Shown piece after piece: positions 25,198-34,395 of a stretch of DNA of 64,000 nucleotides. The notes below the pieces were generated by a model. The model saw only the letters and a list, made by a program, of their open reading frames with translations. It was not told where the DNA came from and ran no database searches. The stretch comes from Candidatus Gallacutalibacter stercoravium (GTDB taxonomy: Bacteria; Bacillota; Clostridia; Oscillospirales; Acutalibacteraceae), in the NCBI GenBank assembly GCA_018716975.1, contig DVJE01000002.1, positions 62,001-126,000 of the forward strand. The letters are read 5' to 3'. Each line of letters opens with the position of its first letter. The stretch's first letter is position 1. Position numbers and translations under genes: made by a program.

Positions 25198-26982
25198 ATG
25201 AAAAACAGGGATGGTTCTTACAACGCTAAAAATTTTGAGCAAAGTGATGCGCAAAAGAGGGAAGATATCCCCTTTGCGCAAATGCCCTACGAGCGCCCCG
25301 ACGGCGACGCTTTGGCCGCCGCGTTAGAGGATTTAACCCGGCGATTAGAGCAAACCCAATCGCCCGCAGAGCAGTTGGAACTTTATCGGGAGCAAGAAGC
25401 TTTGATACAGCGGGCGGAAACCATGATGAGTTTATGCCATGTGCGCAATACCATTGATACCCGCGATCCGTATTATGAAAAAGAGCGGGCGTTTTGCGAT
25501 GAGTTGGCCCCGGTGCTGGAAGAAAAGCAGCAGGCCTTTTTGCGCGCCTTTGCAGCATCCCCGTGCAGGGAGCAGCTGGAGCAAAAGCTGGGCAAGCTGT
25601 TGTTTACAGATATTGATTTGGCGTTGCGGGGTTTTTCACCTCAAATTGTGCCTCTGGTGCAAGAGGAAAACGCCCTGGCGGCCCAATATCAAAAGCTGTA
25701 TGCCTCGGCCCGCATTCCTTTTGGCGGCCAGGTGTGCAATGTGGCCCAACTGACCCCTTTTAAGCAAGACCCCGACAGAGCTGTGCGCCGCGCCGCTCTG
25801 GAAGCGGAGGGCGCTTTCTTTGACGACAACCGCGCGGATTTTGATAAGCTCTTCACGCAGCTGGTGGCCAACCGCACCCAACAGGCAAGGCAACTGGGCT
25901 TTTCCAACTTTGTGCAGTTGGGCTATGTGCGCCGGGGGCGCAACTGTTATGGCCCGGATGAAGTAGCGGCTTTTCGCAATGAAGTGGTAAACCGCCTGGT
26001 GCCTTTAACGGTGGAGCATAAACGTGACCAGGCCCGGCGCATCGGCATAACCGACTTTTCTAACTTTAAGTTTTGCGATAACGCCTTTGCCTTCCCCGAT
26101 GGCAATCCCATCCCAGAAGGCAGCCCGGAGGATCTGTTGGCCGCGGCCCGGCGGATGTATAACGAGTTAAGCCCCGAAACAGCGGCCTTTATTGAAATGA
26201 TGTTTAACCGCCAGCTGTTTGATCTGGTATCGCGGGATGGAAAGGCCCCCGGCGGTTACTGCACCGAGTTTGCCACTTATGGTTGCCCGTTTATTTTTTC
26301 TAATTTTAACGGCACCTCGGGGGATGTGGATGTGCTCACCCATGAGGCGGGCCATGCCTTTGCTTCGTTTATTTCTGCGCGTGAAATTGATATCGCCGCC
26401 CTGCGCCAGCCCACAATGGAGGGCTGCGAAACCCATTCTATGTCGATGGAATTTTTAACGGAGCCGTGGCATGAGCTGTTCTTTGGCCGCCAAACAGACA
26501 AATATGAGCTGTCGCACGCCCAAGACGCCCTATATTTCATCCCTTACGGCTGCATGGTGGATGAATTTCAGCATATTGCGTATGAACGCCCCGAAATGAC
26601 TCCAGAGGAGCGCAACGCTGCTTGGCTAGAGCTAGAGCAACGTTACCGCCCTTATATAGATTTTGACGGCCTGCCTTTCTATGGCCGCGGCGCGGGGTGG
26701 CAACGGCAGCTGCACATTTATTTATATCCGTTTTACTATATCGACTATTGCCTTGCTCAAACCATGGCGCTGCAATTTTGGGCGCAAGCGCGCCGCAACC
26801 GGCAACATGCTTGGGAAAATTACTTGGCCTTTGTTAAGCGCGGCGGCACGCAAACGTTTTTGGGTCTGGTGCACAGCGCGGGCTTGGTGTCGCCCTTTGC
26901 GCCCGGCGGGTTGCAAGACACCGTGGCCGGTGTGGAGCAGGCGCTAACGGAATATACAAAAAGGATAAATACAAATAAATAA
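25198..26982 (+). CDS. pepF: Oligoendopeptidase F (peptidase family M3B)
   Basis: 594 residues, ATG after GAGGAGC. Zinc metallopeptidase cutting short peptides in the cytoplasm. The zinc site is LTHEAGHAFASF near residue 379 (HExxH) with the third ligand in the downstream glutamate of the MEGCETHSMSMEF stretch. The helical N-terminal part is typical of PepF. It is divergent from the peptide importer, so its job is likely the breakdown of peptides that OppABCDF brings in. Confidence 0.92.
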   Translation: MKNRDGSYNAKNFEQSDAQKREDIPFAQMPYERPDGDALAAALEDLTRRLEQTQSPAEQLELYREQEALIQRAETMMSLCHVRNTIDTRDPYYEKERAFCDELAPVLEEKQQAFLRAFAASPCREQLEQKLGKLLFTDIDLALRGFSPQIVPLVQEENALAAQYQKLYASARIPFGGQVCNVAQLTPFKQDPDRAVRRAALEAEGAFFDDNRADFDKLFTQLVANRTQQARQLGFSNFVQLGYVRRGRNCYGPDEVAAFRNEVVNRLVPLTVEHKRDQARRIGITDFSNFKFCDNAFAFPDGNPIPEGSPEDLLAAARRMYNELSPETAAFIEMMFNRQLFDLVSRDGKAPGGYCTEFATYGCPFIFSNFNGTSGDVDVLTHEAGHAFASFISAREIDIAALRQPTMEGCETHSMSMEFLTEPWHELFFGRQTDKYELSHAQDALYFIPYGCMVDEFQHIAYERPEMTPEERNAAWLELEQRYRPYIDFDGLPFYGRGAGWQRQLHIYLYPFYYIDYCLAQTMALQFWAQARRNRQHAWENYLAFVKRGGTQTFLGLVHSAGLVSPFAPGGLQDTVAGVEQALTEYTKRINTNK

Positions 26983-27071
26983 TACAAAATTGTGGCCCGC
27001 CGGATTGTGTGCATGCAAAGGAGCATCAATCGTGCGGGCCAGTGTATTTGATACAAAAGGAGGATGGCAAA

Positions 27072-27932
27072 GTGAGATTGGGCGGAAGCGTTGAAAAACC
27101 CTATAACACGCCGGCAGAGTGGCTGGCAATGGTGCGTGCGTTAGGCTACAGTGCAGTTAGCGCGCCGGTGGATGCCGGCGCACCAGCCCGGGTGCGCCAG
27201 GAGTATTTGGCCTGCGCGCGGGAGAACAACCTTCTGATCGGCGAGGTGGGGGCGTGGAGCAGCCCCCTTTCTACCGACGAAAAAAAGCGCGCCGCTGCGC
27301 TGCGCCACTGTAAGGAACAATTGGCCTTGGCCGATGAGTTGGGGGCAAACTGTTGCGTCAATATCAGCGGGGCCCGCGGACCCGAATGGGCCGACTATTA
27401 CCCCTTAAACTATGCTGCCGATACCTATACCCTGATTGTAGATACCGTGCGGGAGATCATCGATGCGGTGAAGCCTACCCGCACCTATTACGCACTAGAG
27501 CCCATGCCTTGGATGTTGCCCGACTCGGTGGATGGCTACTTGGCGCTGTTGCGCGACGTGGATCGCCCCGCCTTTGCTGTGCACCTGGATTATACCAATC
27601 TGATCAATAGTTTAGAGAAGTACCACAACAGCTCCCTGCTCATTCAAGATTGCTTTGCCCGCCTGGGGCCCTATATTAAAAGCGTGCACGCCAAAGATGT
27701 TATTTTAGACGGGCTGCCCTGTTGTATCCGCGAAACGCCGCCGGGCACAGGGATTATTGATTTTGGCCTGGTGCTGCGCCTAACACACGCCCTGGGGCCG
27801 GATACACCGCTGTTTGTAGAGCACTTAACCGGCTGGGACGCCTACCGCGACGCCGCCCGCTTTATACGCGCCCAAGCCAAAAAAGCGGGGGTGCCCGTTG
27901 TACCCGCACCGGGAGATGGAGCGGCATATTGA
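27072..27932 (+). CDS. Sugar phosphate isomerase/epimerase-like TIM barrel
   Basis: 286 residues from the GTG at 27072, eight bases after AGGAGG; longer starts lack a site. AP-endonuclease-2-type barrel with likely metal ligands Glu in ALEPMPWMLPDS, Asp in HLDYTNLIN, His in KSVHAKDV and Glu in VEHLTGWD. Such enzymes interconvert sugars or inositols, or act as dehydratases. Substrate unknown. It lies just upstream of rpe, which hints at carbohydrate metabolism. Confidence 0.75.
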   Translation: MRLGGSVEKPYNTPAEWLAMVRALGYSAVSAPVDAGAPARVRQEYLACARENNLLIGEVGAWSSPLSTDEKKRAAALRHCKEQLALADELGANCCVNISGARGPEWADYYPLNYAADTYTLIVDTVREIIDAVKPTRTYYALEPMPWMLPDSVDGYLALLRDVDRPAFAVHLDYTNLINSLEKYHNSSLLIQDCFARLGPYIKSVHAKDVILDGLPCCIRETPPGTGIIDFGLVLRLTHALGPDTPLFVEHLTGWDAYRDAARFIRAQAKKAGVPVVPAPGDGAAY

Positions 27933-28018
27933 TAAAATGTTGTCAAACTTATGGGGATTTGGTATACTAAAAGGGTAGCACACACTTGACTTTTTGCCCA
28001 AAGAAAGGGGAGATTCGG

Positions 28019-28699
28019 TTGATCAAAATTGCGCCTTCTATGTTGGCCTGCGATTTTAGCCGTATGGGAGAGGAGGCTGTGCGTATGGCCCAGGCGGGTG
28101 CGGATTGGCTGCACCTGGATGTGATGGACGGTTGCTTTGTGCCGAATATTTCCTTTGGCCCCGATATTATCGCGGCGATACGCCCATGTGTGCAGCTGAC
28201 CTTTGATGTGCACTTGATGATAGATAGGCCCATCCGTTATTTGGAACGGTTTGTAAAAGCCGGAGCGGACTTTATAACCATGCACGTGGAAGCTGAGCCG
28301 CAGTTAGACGAGGCCCTGTCGTATCTGCAAGGGCAGAATAAAAAGGCGGGCCTGTCCGTAAAGCCGAACACGCCCATTGAAGCGGTTTTTCCTTATTTAG
28401 ACAAGCTCGCCATGGTGTTGGTGATGACAGTGGAGCCAGGTTTTGGCGGCCAGCAATTTCAACCCCAGCAACTGGAAAAGGTTCGCCTGCTGCGCCAAGA
28501 GGCGCGCCGCCGCAACCAAGAGCTGTTGATACAGGTAGACGGCGGTATTAACGCCACCACCGCTGCGCAGGCAGCCCAGGCCGGGGCAAATGTGTTTGTA
28601 GCGGGATCCAGCGTGTTTGGCGCAGCGGATGCCAGCAAAGCCATTGCTACGCTAAAAGAGGCGGCAAGCGGCGTTCAGCCGTTGCCCGCGGGCCAGTAA
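28019..28699 (+). CDS. rpe: Ribulose-phosphate 3-epimerase
   Basis: 226 residues from a TTG at 28019, six bases after AAAGGGGAG. Converts ribulose 5-phosphate and xylulose 5-phosphate in the pentose phosphate pathway. Signatures are KIAPSMLACDFSRM, WLHLDVMDGCFVPN with metal ligands, FDVHLMI, VMTVEPGFGGQQF and VDGGINATT. Complete. Its last 48 bases overlap the 3' end of the converging mecA-like gene. Confidence 0.95.
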   Translation: MIKIAPSMLACDFSRMGEEAVRMAQAGADWLHLDVMDGCFVPNISFGPDIIAAIRPCVQLTFDVHLMIDRPIRYLERFVKAGADFITMHVEAEPQLDEALSYLQGQNKKAGLSVKPNTPIEAVFPYLDKLAMVLVMTVEPGFGGQQFQPQQLEKVRLLRQEARRRNQELLIQVDGGINATTAAQAAQAGANVFVAGSSVFGAADASKAIATLKEAASGVQPLPAGQ

Positions 28700-29257
28700 G
28701 GTTCCCCGTTCACGGATATAAGCCGCTTTCAGCGCACTGCGGCCGCAAAAGCGCCCATATTCCTGCAAAAGCGCCTTTTCCCGCGAGGGGAGAGCCCCCT
28801 CCAGCAGAAGATAATAGCAGCTGCTGGCACTGTTCACCTGATGAAGGCTGTATAATTCCCCTTGCACAAATGGGATGCCGGCCAAAATGTGCATGGCGCG
28901 CAGCAGGCTTTCGGTTTCTTCCAAGCGCAGCAGTATAGGCGGGCGGGAGGCGCTTCTCCGGTGGGCGGCAATCGCCGGCCCCCGTTTGATCCGAAACCGC
29001 TTGCCGTTGCGGCGGCGGGGCAGCAGGGTGATGACAAGCATACAACCTGTTTTTCCCGGTATTGCCTCAATCAGCAGCCGGCGGTCACGGGTGCAAAAAC
29101 CGGTTTCATCATTAGCTTGCTCTAATATGCGGCGGATGGCTTCGCGAGAGTGGTCATCTCGCCAATCCAAATCGTCATAGCTGATATTGTAAAGCTGCAT
29201 ATCCTCTCGCGCCAGCAGGATCAGCAGCCGTGTTTCGCCAATTCGTTCAATAAGCAA
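28652..29257 (-). CDS. mecA: MecA-family adaptor protein
   Basis: 201 residues, TTG start seven bases after AAAGGAGGG. The N-terminal MLIERIGETRLLILLAREDM and YDDLDWRDDHSREAIRRIL resemble the target-binding domain of MecA, which hands substrates to ClpC/ClpP; the C-terminal part with LRLEETESLLRAMHIL and YLLLEG matches the ClpC-binding domain. The acidic middle linker is replaced by a basic stretch (PRRRNGKRFRIKRG). Convergent with rpe and overlapping its end. Confidence 0.75.
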   Translation of the reverse strand: MLIERIGETRLLILLAREDMQLYNISYDDLDWRDDHSREAIRRILEQANDETGFCTRDRRLLIEAIPGKTGCMLVITLLPRRRNGKRFRIKRGPAIAAHRRSASRPPILLRLEETESLLRAMHILAGIPFVQGELYSLHQVNSASSCYYLLLEGALPSREKALLQEYGRFCGRSALKAAYIRERGTLLARGQRLNAACRLF

Positions 29258-29622
29258 GGCTGTGCCCTCCTTTCTTATTAAGGGCGTAAGGCCCTCTTTC
29301 CATAATATACGGACGCGGGCCTTCTTGCGTCATGAACCAAGCCCCGGCGTGCAAAAATACCCATTCGCCGCGCGGCAAAGCACGCAGGAGTAAGGCAAGT
29401 ATTTCTGCCAGCCATTATAGCATTGCTTTTGCCTTTGGGGAATCAGGCGATTGCAGGAAGCCGTTATTTACCGGTTTTACCAAAAAGCAAAAGATGCAAG
29501 GGAACAAGCGCAGCGCCATATATTGCGGGCTGCTTCGCCTAGCTGAAACTGGGCGCGCGTGGCTGTAATAATGGCTTAAGAGTATTCATATTGCGGTATT
29601 GCATAGAAAGAAGGTTTTATCA
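29258..29622. other. Divergent intergenic region between mecA and the amidohydrolase
   Basis: 365 bases. An open frame over 29332-29568 has no ribosome binding site or recognisable motif and I do not call it. It must hold both promoters, but no textbook pair stands out. Nothing else recognised. Confidence 0.45.
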
Positions 29623-30447
29623 ATGAATACAAAGGTAATTGATTTTCACACCCATATCTTCCCGGATAAGTTGGCGCCTAAGGCGATTGCCGCGCTGGAG
29701 CACTCCGGTGGGGTAAAGGCAGCCACGCAAGGCACAAAGGAATCCCTCAAGCGATCTATGATGCAGGGGGGTGTGGATTTTTCGCTCAACCTGCCCATCG
29801 CCTCCCGGCCGGATCAGGTGCAGTCTATCAATCAATTTGCCATCGCCTTGAACCAAGAGGGCCTTTCACTGCGCGAGCAAGGGGGAGGGATTCTTTCTTT
29901 CGGCGCTATCCATCCGCTATATGAGGATTGGAAGCAGGAGCTGCGCCGCTTGCAAAGCGCCGGCATAAAGGGCATTAAGCTGCACCCGGATTTTCAAGGC
30001 TTTTTTCTGGATGACGAACCCATGGTAGCCGTAATGGAGGAGGCGGCTTCTTTGGGCCTTATGATTTTAATCCATTGCGGCATGGATGTTTCTTTCCCAG
30101 ACATCCACCGCAGTACCCCCGAACGCCTGCATCGCATTCTGCCCCGGCTGCAGGGAGCTACAATTATTGCGGCGCACCTGGGCGGCTACCGGTATTTAGA
30201 CGACGTGGAGCGCCTACTGGTGGGCAGCGATGTGTATATTGACACCAGCTTTACCATCGGCCAGTTTGACGAAGGGCAGATTAAGCGTATCCTGCAAAAC
30301 CACCGGCCGGATCATATTTTGTTCGGCACCGACTCTCCTTGGGAGGATCAGGGTAAGGCGGTGGCTGCGCTGCGCGCCTTGGGGCTGCCTGCTTCTTTAG
30401 AACAGGCGATTTTATGGGAGAACGGCGCTAAGCTGTTGGGGCTTTAA
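29623..30447 (+). CDS. Amidohydrolase-family metal-dependent hydrolase
   Basis: 274 residues from the ATG at 29623 after GAAGG. TIM-barrel amidohydrolase with DFHTHIF at the N-terminus, KLHPDFQGF near residue 122, LIHCGMD, AAHLGGYRY near residue 186 and FGTDSPW near residue 235, which together supply the metal-binding His and Asp residues. Relatives include decarboxylases and TatD-like hydrolases. Substrate not assignable. Single gene ended by a strong terminator. Confidence 0.85.
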   Translation: MNTKVIDFHTHIFPDKLAPKAIAALEHSGGVKAATQGTKESLKRSMMQGGVDFSLNLPIASRPDQVQSINQFAIALNQEGLSLREQGGGILSFGAIHPLYEDWKQELRRLQSAGIKGIKLHPDFQGFFLDDEPMVAVMEEAASLGLMILIHCGMDVSFPDIHRSTPERLHRILPRLQGATIIAAHLGGYRYLDDVERLLVGSDVYIDTSFTIGQFDEGQIKRILQNHRPDHILFGTDSPWEDQGKAVAALRALGLPASLEQAILWENGAKLLGL

Positions 30448-30481
30448 TTCGGCTGCAACGGTTAAACCCTATTTATACAAC

Positions 30482-30520
30482 AAAACCCGGCATAGCTATT
30501 ATAGCTATGCCGGGTTTTTC
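30482..30520. terminator. Bidirectional terminator
   Basis: AAAACCCGGCATAGCTA, a TTA loop and the complement ending in GGGTTTTT. It closes the amidohydrolase transcript and faces the minus-strand amidase gene. Confidence 0.9.
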
Positions 30521-30614
30521 AAGCAAAAATTACAAATTGTAATATAGTTTAGCAAATAAACAAATTGAAATAAATATCTGTTGACAGGTTTTGTTTGGCG
30601 CTATTTTTCTTTCG

Positions 30615-31277
30615 TTACGCCGCCATGGCGCTTCGCACCAATTGCAAAAATTCTTGCCACCGGCCGGCCTCGCGAATCGTTTGGGGGCAGTTTTTGCCGC
30701 TGAAGTCATAGTGTTGGCGCACATTTTCCACACCCAGCCCATACTGACGCAGCAGATAGGCCGTTAACTGGGCGCCGTTTTGCATGGTTTGCTCAAAGTT
30801 CCCGTCTGCATTGACGCACAGCTCAACGCCGATGCCGTTTAGGTTGCCGCCGTCTTGTTCCAAGCGATCCCCCGCATGCCAGGCTACTTCATTATCCGGT
30901 ATGTGCTGATAAATGCAATGATCGTCCAATGTGTAGTGCCAAGAGGTGGTGCCGTCGCCGCCCCCTTGCAGGTACTCGCTATGGGCGGCGGCGTCTGCTC
31001 CCGCGGCGGGGTTGCCGGTTTCGTGAATCACCACATATTTAATCTGACGCAGGGTACCCGGCCTGCATCCGGAATCCGTAGGCAGCAGACTTTCATATAA
31101 GGGGATACCCGCCACTTGATCGGTGGGGGAGCGCAAAGGGGTTACGGTTCCCTGGCCGCCGTTGCTAAAAACAGAAACAAGCAAAATAACAGCCGCCAGC
31201 ACAACGGCGGCGGCCGCGACGGCTGTAACAATCATAACGCGCCTGCGGCGCACCCGCATGACCCAGTAACGGTTCAT
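30615..31277 (-). CDS. N-acetylmuramoyl-L-alanine amidase with N-terminal membrane anchor
   Basis: 220 residues. A basic start (MNRYWVMRVRRRR) and one membrane helix at about 15-36 anchor an outward-facing Amidase_2 domain. Zinc-site residues are the His in VIHETGN near residue 80 and the His and Cys in RQHYDFSGKNCP near residue 190; WHYTLDD and AWHAGD complete the family pattern. Cleaves the bond between MurNAc and the stem peptide. Its ATG overlaps the stop of the preceding gene as ATGA, so the two are coupled. Confidence 0.88.
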   Translation of the reverse strand: MNRYWVMRVRRRRVMIVTAVAAAAVVLAAVILLVSVFSNGGQGTVTPLRSPTDQVAGIPLYESLLPTDSGCRPGTLRQIKYVVIHETGNPAAGADAAAHSEYLQGGGDGTTSWHYTLDDHCIYQHIPDNEVAWHAGDRLEQDGGNLNGIGVELCVNADGNFEQTMQNGAQLTAYLLRQYGLGVENVRQHYDFSGKNCPQTIREAGRWQEFLQLVRSAMAA

Positions 31278-31939
31278 GGCGTATCCTCCCTTGGTTTATG
31301 CTTCGTTGTTTCATTTAAGATAGCCGGCGAATCGCCAGGAGATAAAGCTTTGCCGCAACGGGGGCAATAACAGGCCGAAACCGGGCAAGAAGCGCCGCAA
31401 CCAGGGCAAACCTGCCGTTGCGGTTTGCCCCCTAACCAAACGGGATCTAGCTCTGGGCCCTCTTGCCGGTTTTGGACCGGGCTCTTTGCCTGCATAGAGG
31501 GTTCTTCCGCCGCACTATGGGGCGATACCTTGGGGCTTTGACCGGCCGTCTGGCGGCGCAGCAGCAGCAAAGCGCCGCCTGCCAATAAACCGTATACCAC
31601 AAGGCCGACGATGTCGGCCCAAAAGTCTGCCGAATCAATAGCGCCCATACCACCGCTCAAGGGCAACATCAGCAGCGGGTAGCCAAAAGAGAAGGCGCGG
31701 CCAATGAGCAAAACGGCTAGGGCTACATACCGCCTGCAGGCAAAAGTAACAGCAGCCAGCAATACCGTTAAATAGGGAACAAAGGCCTGCGCAAAGCTGC
31801 CCACGGGCACAAACTGCCCAATGGCCAACACAGCCGTTAGGCCGTAAGCGCCATAATCGCAATAACGCGCCAAAAAAGAAGCGGCCTCGTTTTGAGCCAA
31901 AAGCCGGCGAAGATCATCCCCTATCTGTTGTATCCGCAT
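31274..31939 (-). CDS. Multi-spanning membrane protein with C-terminal zinc ribbon
   Basis: 221 residues, ATG ten bases after AAGGAGG. About four to five hydrophobic segments fill residues 32-130. After a polar linker come two CxxC pairs (CPGCG and CPRCG) separated by about ten residues, which form a zinc ribbon near residues 178-200. No family function known. It is coupled to the amidase and lies behind nadC. Confidence 0.65.
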   Translation of the reverse strand: MRIQQIGDDLRRLLAQNEAASFLARYCDYGAYGLTAVLAIGQFVPVGSFAQAFVPYLTVLLAAVTFACRRYVALAVLLIGRAFSFGYPLLMLPLSGGMGAIDSADFWADIVGLVVYGLLAGGALLLLRRQTAGQSPKVSPHSAAEEPSMQAKSPVQNRQEGPELDPVWLGGKPQRQVCPGCGASCPVSACYCPRCGKALSPGDSPAILNETTKHKPREDTP

Positions 31940-31984
31940 TGTACATTCGCCTCCTTTTGGTCAAACCGATCAGCAACGTTGTGC

Positions 31985-32827
31985 TCACTGGTTGTCAATT
32001 TTCATAGAGATATCAAAGGCCTTAACCGAATGCGTTAAAGCCCCGATGGAGATAATGTCCACCCCGGTTTGGGCCACCTGCCGCAGCGTTTCTTGTGTAA
32101 TGCCGCCGGAGGCTTCCAACAGCGCCCGCCCTGCGGTTATTTCTACGGCCTGGCGCATCATATCGATGCTCATGTTATCCAGCATAATAATGTCGGCGCC
32201 CACATCTAGGGCTTCTTGCAGCTCTTGCAGATTGCGGGTTTCCACCTCTATTTTTACCGTGTGCCCCAGCTTGCTGCGCAGCGCCGAAATCGCTTTGGTA
32301 ATGCCGCCGCCGGCGTCGATGTGGTTATCCTTTAGCATAGCGGCGTCCGAAAGGTTAAAGCGGTGGTTACGCCCGCCCCCCACGGTAACCGCATACTTTT
32401 GAAGCGGGCGCAACCCCGGCAGAGTTTTGCGGGTATCGGTAATGCTGGCGCGGGTGCCTTCCACCAAACGCACCGCTTCCCGCGTAGCGGTGGCCACGCC
32501 GGATAGATGCTGCAACAAATTGAGCGCCGTGCGCTCGCCTTTGAGCAGGCAGCCTACCCTTCCTGAAAGCTCAGCGATGATGGTGCCTTTGCTCAAATCG
32601 TCGCCGTCTTTGTGGTATGCCGTATAGGTAAAATGCGGATCCAACAATTCAAACACACGCAACGCCACTTCCAAGCCGCACAACACGCCGTCGGCCTTGG
32701 CCAAAAAACGGGCGCTGCCCATTTGATCCGAAGGGATCAGATAATCGGTGGTAACGTCTAAATAGTTGATATCCTCTTGCAAGGCGCGTTTTATCAGGTC
32801 GTCTACATAAAATTGATTCAGCAGCAT
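31985..32827 (-). CDS. nadC: Nicotinate-nucleotide pyrophosphorylase (carboxylating)
   Basis: 280 residues, ATG after GAAAGGAGC. Converts quinolinate and PRPP to nicotinate mononucleotide. Signatures include the catalytic stretch TDTRKTLPGLRPLQKYAV near residue 130, GGGRNHRFNLSDAAMLKDNH near residue 150 and the C-terminal EASGGITQETL. Complete. Third step after nadB and nadA, which lie upstream on the same strand with two other genes in between. Confidence 0.96.
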   Translation of the reverse strand: MLLNQFYVDDLIKRALQEDINYLDVTTDYLIPSDQMGSARFLAKADGVLCGLEVALRVFELLDPHFTYTAYHKDGDDLSKGTIIAELSGRVGCLLKGERTALNLLQHLSGVATATREAVRLVEGTRASITDTRKTLPGLRPLQKYAVTVGGGRNHRFNLSDAAMLKDNHIDAGGGITKAISALRSKLGHTVKIEVETRNLQELQEALDVGADIIMLDNMSIDMMRQAVEITAGRALLEASGGITQETLRQVAQTGVDIISIGALTHSVKAFDISMKIDNQ

Positions 32828-32909
32828 AGCTTGCTCCTTTCTATTTCGCCCTTTTTAAACCGGCGGTTCAATGTTGGCAGCGGCTGCCAACCCTGTTTTT
32901 ATATTCTGT

Positions 32910-33626
32910 TCAGACAGATTCAGCTTGGCCTAAGGCCGCATTTTCGGCCTGGAACTTGGCGCGGCGGTTGGGGCAGTCCAAAATAGGGCAGTAACGGCAA
33001 TTTTCGTAATGGGATTGCGCCGAAAAAAAGAAGCCGGAGCTTGATTTTGAGGGCAACATCAGAAAGGAATCGGTCAATTCAACACCAATCAGCCCCTTAA
33101 CGTCGCCGATTAATTCAAACAGCGGCCGTTGCTGGCGCAGCGGCCACACCGGCAGGGAACCCGGGCTCATAGCCGACATATCTGCGCCCGTAAAATACCG
33201 CTTGTGGATATGCTGTGAAAACCATGCCTGCATTTTGCCAAGATAATACCGCTTGATGCCGTCGGCCCAATATTGCTCCAACAGATCGTCAAAGCGTTGA
33301 GACCATTCTTCCAGCTCGGTGCCGCAGGTAACCACAAAGGGCACAATGCGCTCGGTGTGATCCAAATTGCTGCGAACCAGGGGGGAGGTTAGCTCCACCC
33401 CGGCCACCACCACCGACTTTTCTCGTTTTTCCTCAATAGGCGCTACGCAGTAAACCGCTTTGGGGTTGGCGATTTCCATTGCCTGCCGGGCCATTTCATT
33501 TGCCGTTGCCACGTCGTCGGCATCGCTGCCCTCGGGCAGCTGCATAGAATCCACCAGCTCCTCTTGCGATACGGCCAAACCGGCCTCAATACCTTGCAGA
33601 ACGATGCGCTGTATTTCTGTTGCCAT
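32910..33626 (-). CDS. Cobalamin-dependent methionine synthase activation-domain-like protein
   Basis: 238 residues from the ATG at 33626, eight bases after AAGGAG; an ATG six codons earlier overlaps that site. The C-terminal half has AMSPGSLPVWPLRQQRPLFELIG and VELTDSFLMLPSKSSSG, the pattern of the reactivation domain of MetH, which binds S-adenosylmethionine. It ends in the Cys motif ENCRYCPILDCPNR, seen in stand-alone clostridial relatives that serve corrinoid methyltransferases. No methyltransferase is adjacent. Confidence 0.75.
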   Translation of the reverse strand: MATEIQRIVLQGIEAGLAVSQEELVDSMQLPEGSDADDVATANEMARQAMEIANPKAVYCVAPIEEKREKSVVVAGVELTSPLVRSNLDHTERIVPFVVTCGTELEEWSQRFDDLLEQYWADGIKRYYLGKMQAWFSQHIHKRYFTGADMSAMSPGSLPVWPLRQQRPLFELIGDVKGLIGVELTDSFLMLPSKSSSGFFFSAQSHYENCRYCPILDCPNRRAKFQAENAALGQAESV

Positions 33627-33745
33627 GTTGTCTGCTCCTTCCACCGGCCCTTGGCCCGCAATTTAGCCACTACTGGCCGCGTTTTTTATTGTAGCATGGG
33701 TTGATAAGAATTTCATCAGGGTATCTGTAAATTTCTAAAAACAAA

Positions 33746-33802
33746 ATAGAACCGGGAGAAATAGCGTTTTCCCTTGCACAATTGCGGCCAACGGGGTTCT
33801 AT
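33746..33802 (-). terminator. Terminator-like hairpin after the GNAT gene
   Basis: On the minus strand ATAGAACC and GGTTCTAT form an 8-bp stem around a long loop that has its own small hairpin, followed by TTTGTTTTT. This separates the nadAB-GNAT unit from the gene for the cobalamin protein. Confidence 0.65.
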
Positions 33803-33896
33803 CAATCTTTTCTTTTCATAAGCGTTTGGGTAACAGCAAGAAGTTTCAGAAGCTTTTACAGGGATTACTGAGCGCAGCTCACTTCGTTTTTGTATT

Positions 33897-34349
33897 TTAT
33901 ACTAGTCGGAGCGTGCATAAATAACGAATGACGCCGGGATATTTTTCTCCCAACGAGGTCACATCAAAGCCGTGGCAGCGGTAAAAGCCCACCGCACCGT
34001 CGTCGGTTTCGGCGCGAAACTCTTTGGCGCCCAGGCTCACAGCGGCATGCTCCACCAACTGAGCCCCCATCCCGTGGCCGCGAAAGGCCGGCTGCACTGC
34101 AATACCCACCATATCGTAACAATCAGGGAACCCCGGCGCTCTTTGCAGCACGATCACCCCGGCTGCTTCGCCGGAGCACAAGCAGGCGTAGGCGAACACA
34201 TCGGGATCCGCCTGCAATTGTGCAACCCTGCGTGCCAGCTGCTCTTTATTCTCTTCTGTTTCCAGGTCGGAGGGCGAATACTGGCTGTATGCAAAAATAC
34301 GCCGCAACCGCTCCTCCTGTAGCAAGTTTTTGCAGTCAATTAGTTCCAT
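33897..34349 (-). CDS. GNAT-family N-acetyltransferase
   Basis: 150 residues from the ATG at 34349; a TTG four codons earlier directly abuts the AAAGG site and is less likely. The acetyl-CoA loop appears in GIAVQPAFRGHGMGAQLVEHA near residue 85, and the C-terminal part AVGFYRCHGFDVTSL is typical. Acetylates an unknown amine. It follows nadB closely and is probably on the same transcript. Confidence 0.85.
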   Translation of the reverse strand: MELIDCKNLLQEERLRRIFAYSQYSPSDLETEENKEQLARRVAQLQADPDVFAYACLCSGEAAGVIVLQRAPGFPDCYDMVGIAVQPAFRGHGMGAQLVEHAAVSLGAKEFRAETDDGAVGFYRCHGFDVTSLGEKYPGVIRYLCTLRLV

Positions 34350-34395
34350 GGTGTTGCCCAACCTTTCGCAAAGCGGCCTTTATTGCCTTTGAGCT

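Noticed and set aside
29332-29568. 78-codon plus-strand frame before the amidohydrolase
   Set aside because: No ribosome binding site, no recognisable family; treated as intergenic.
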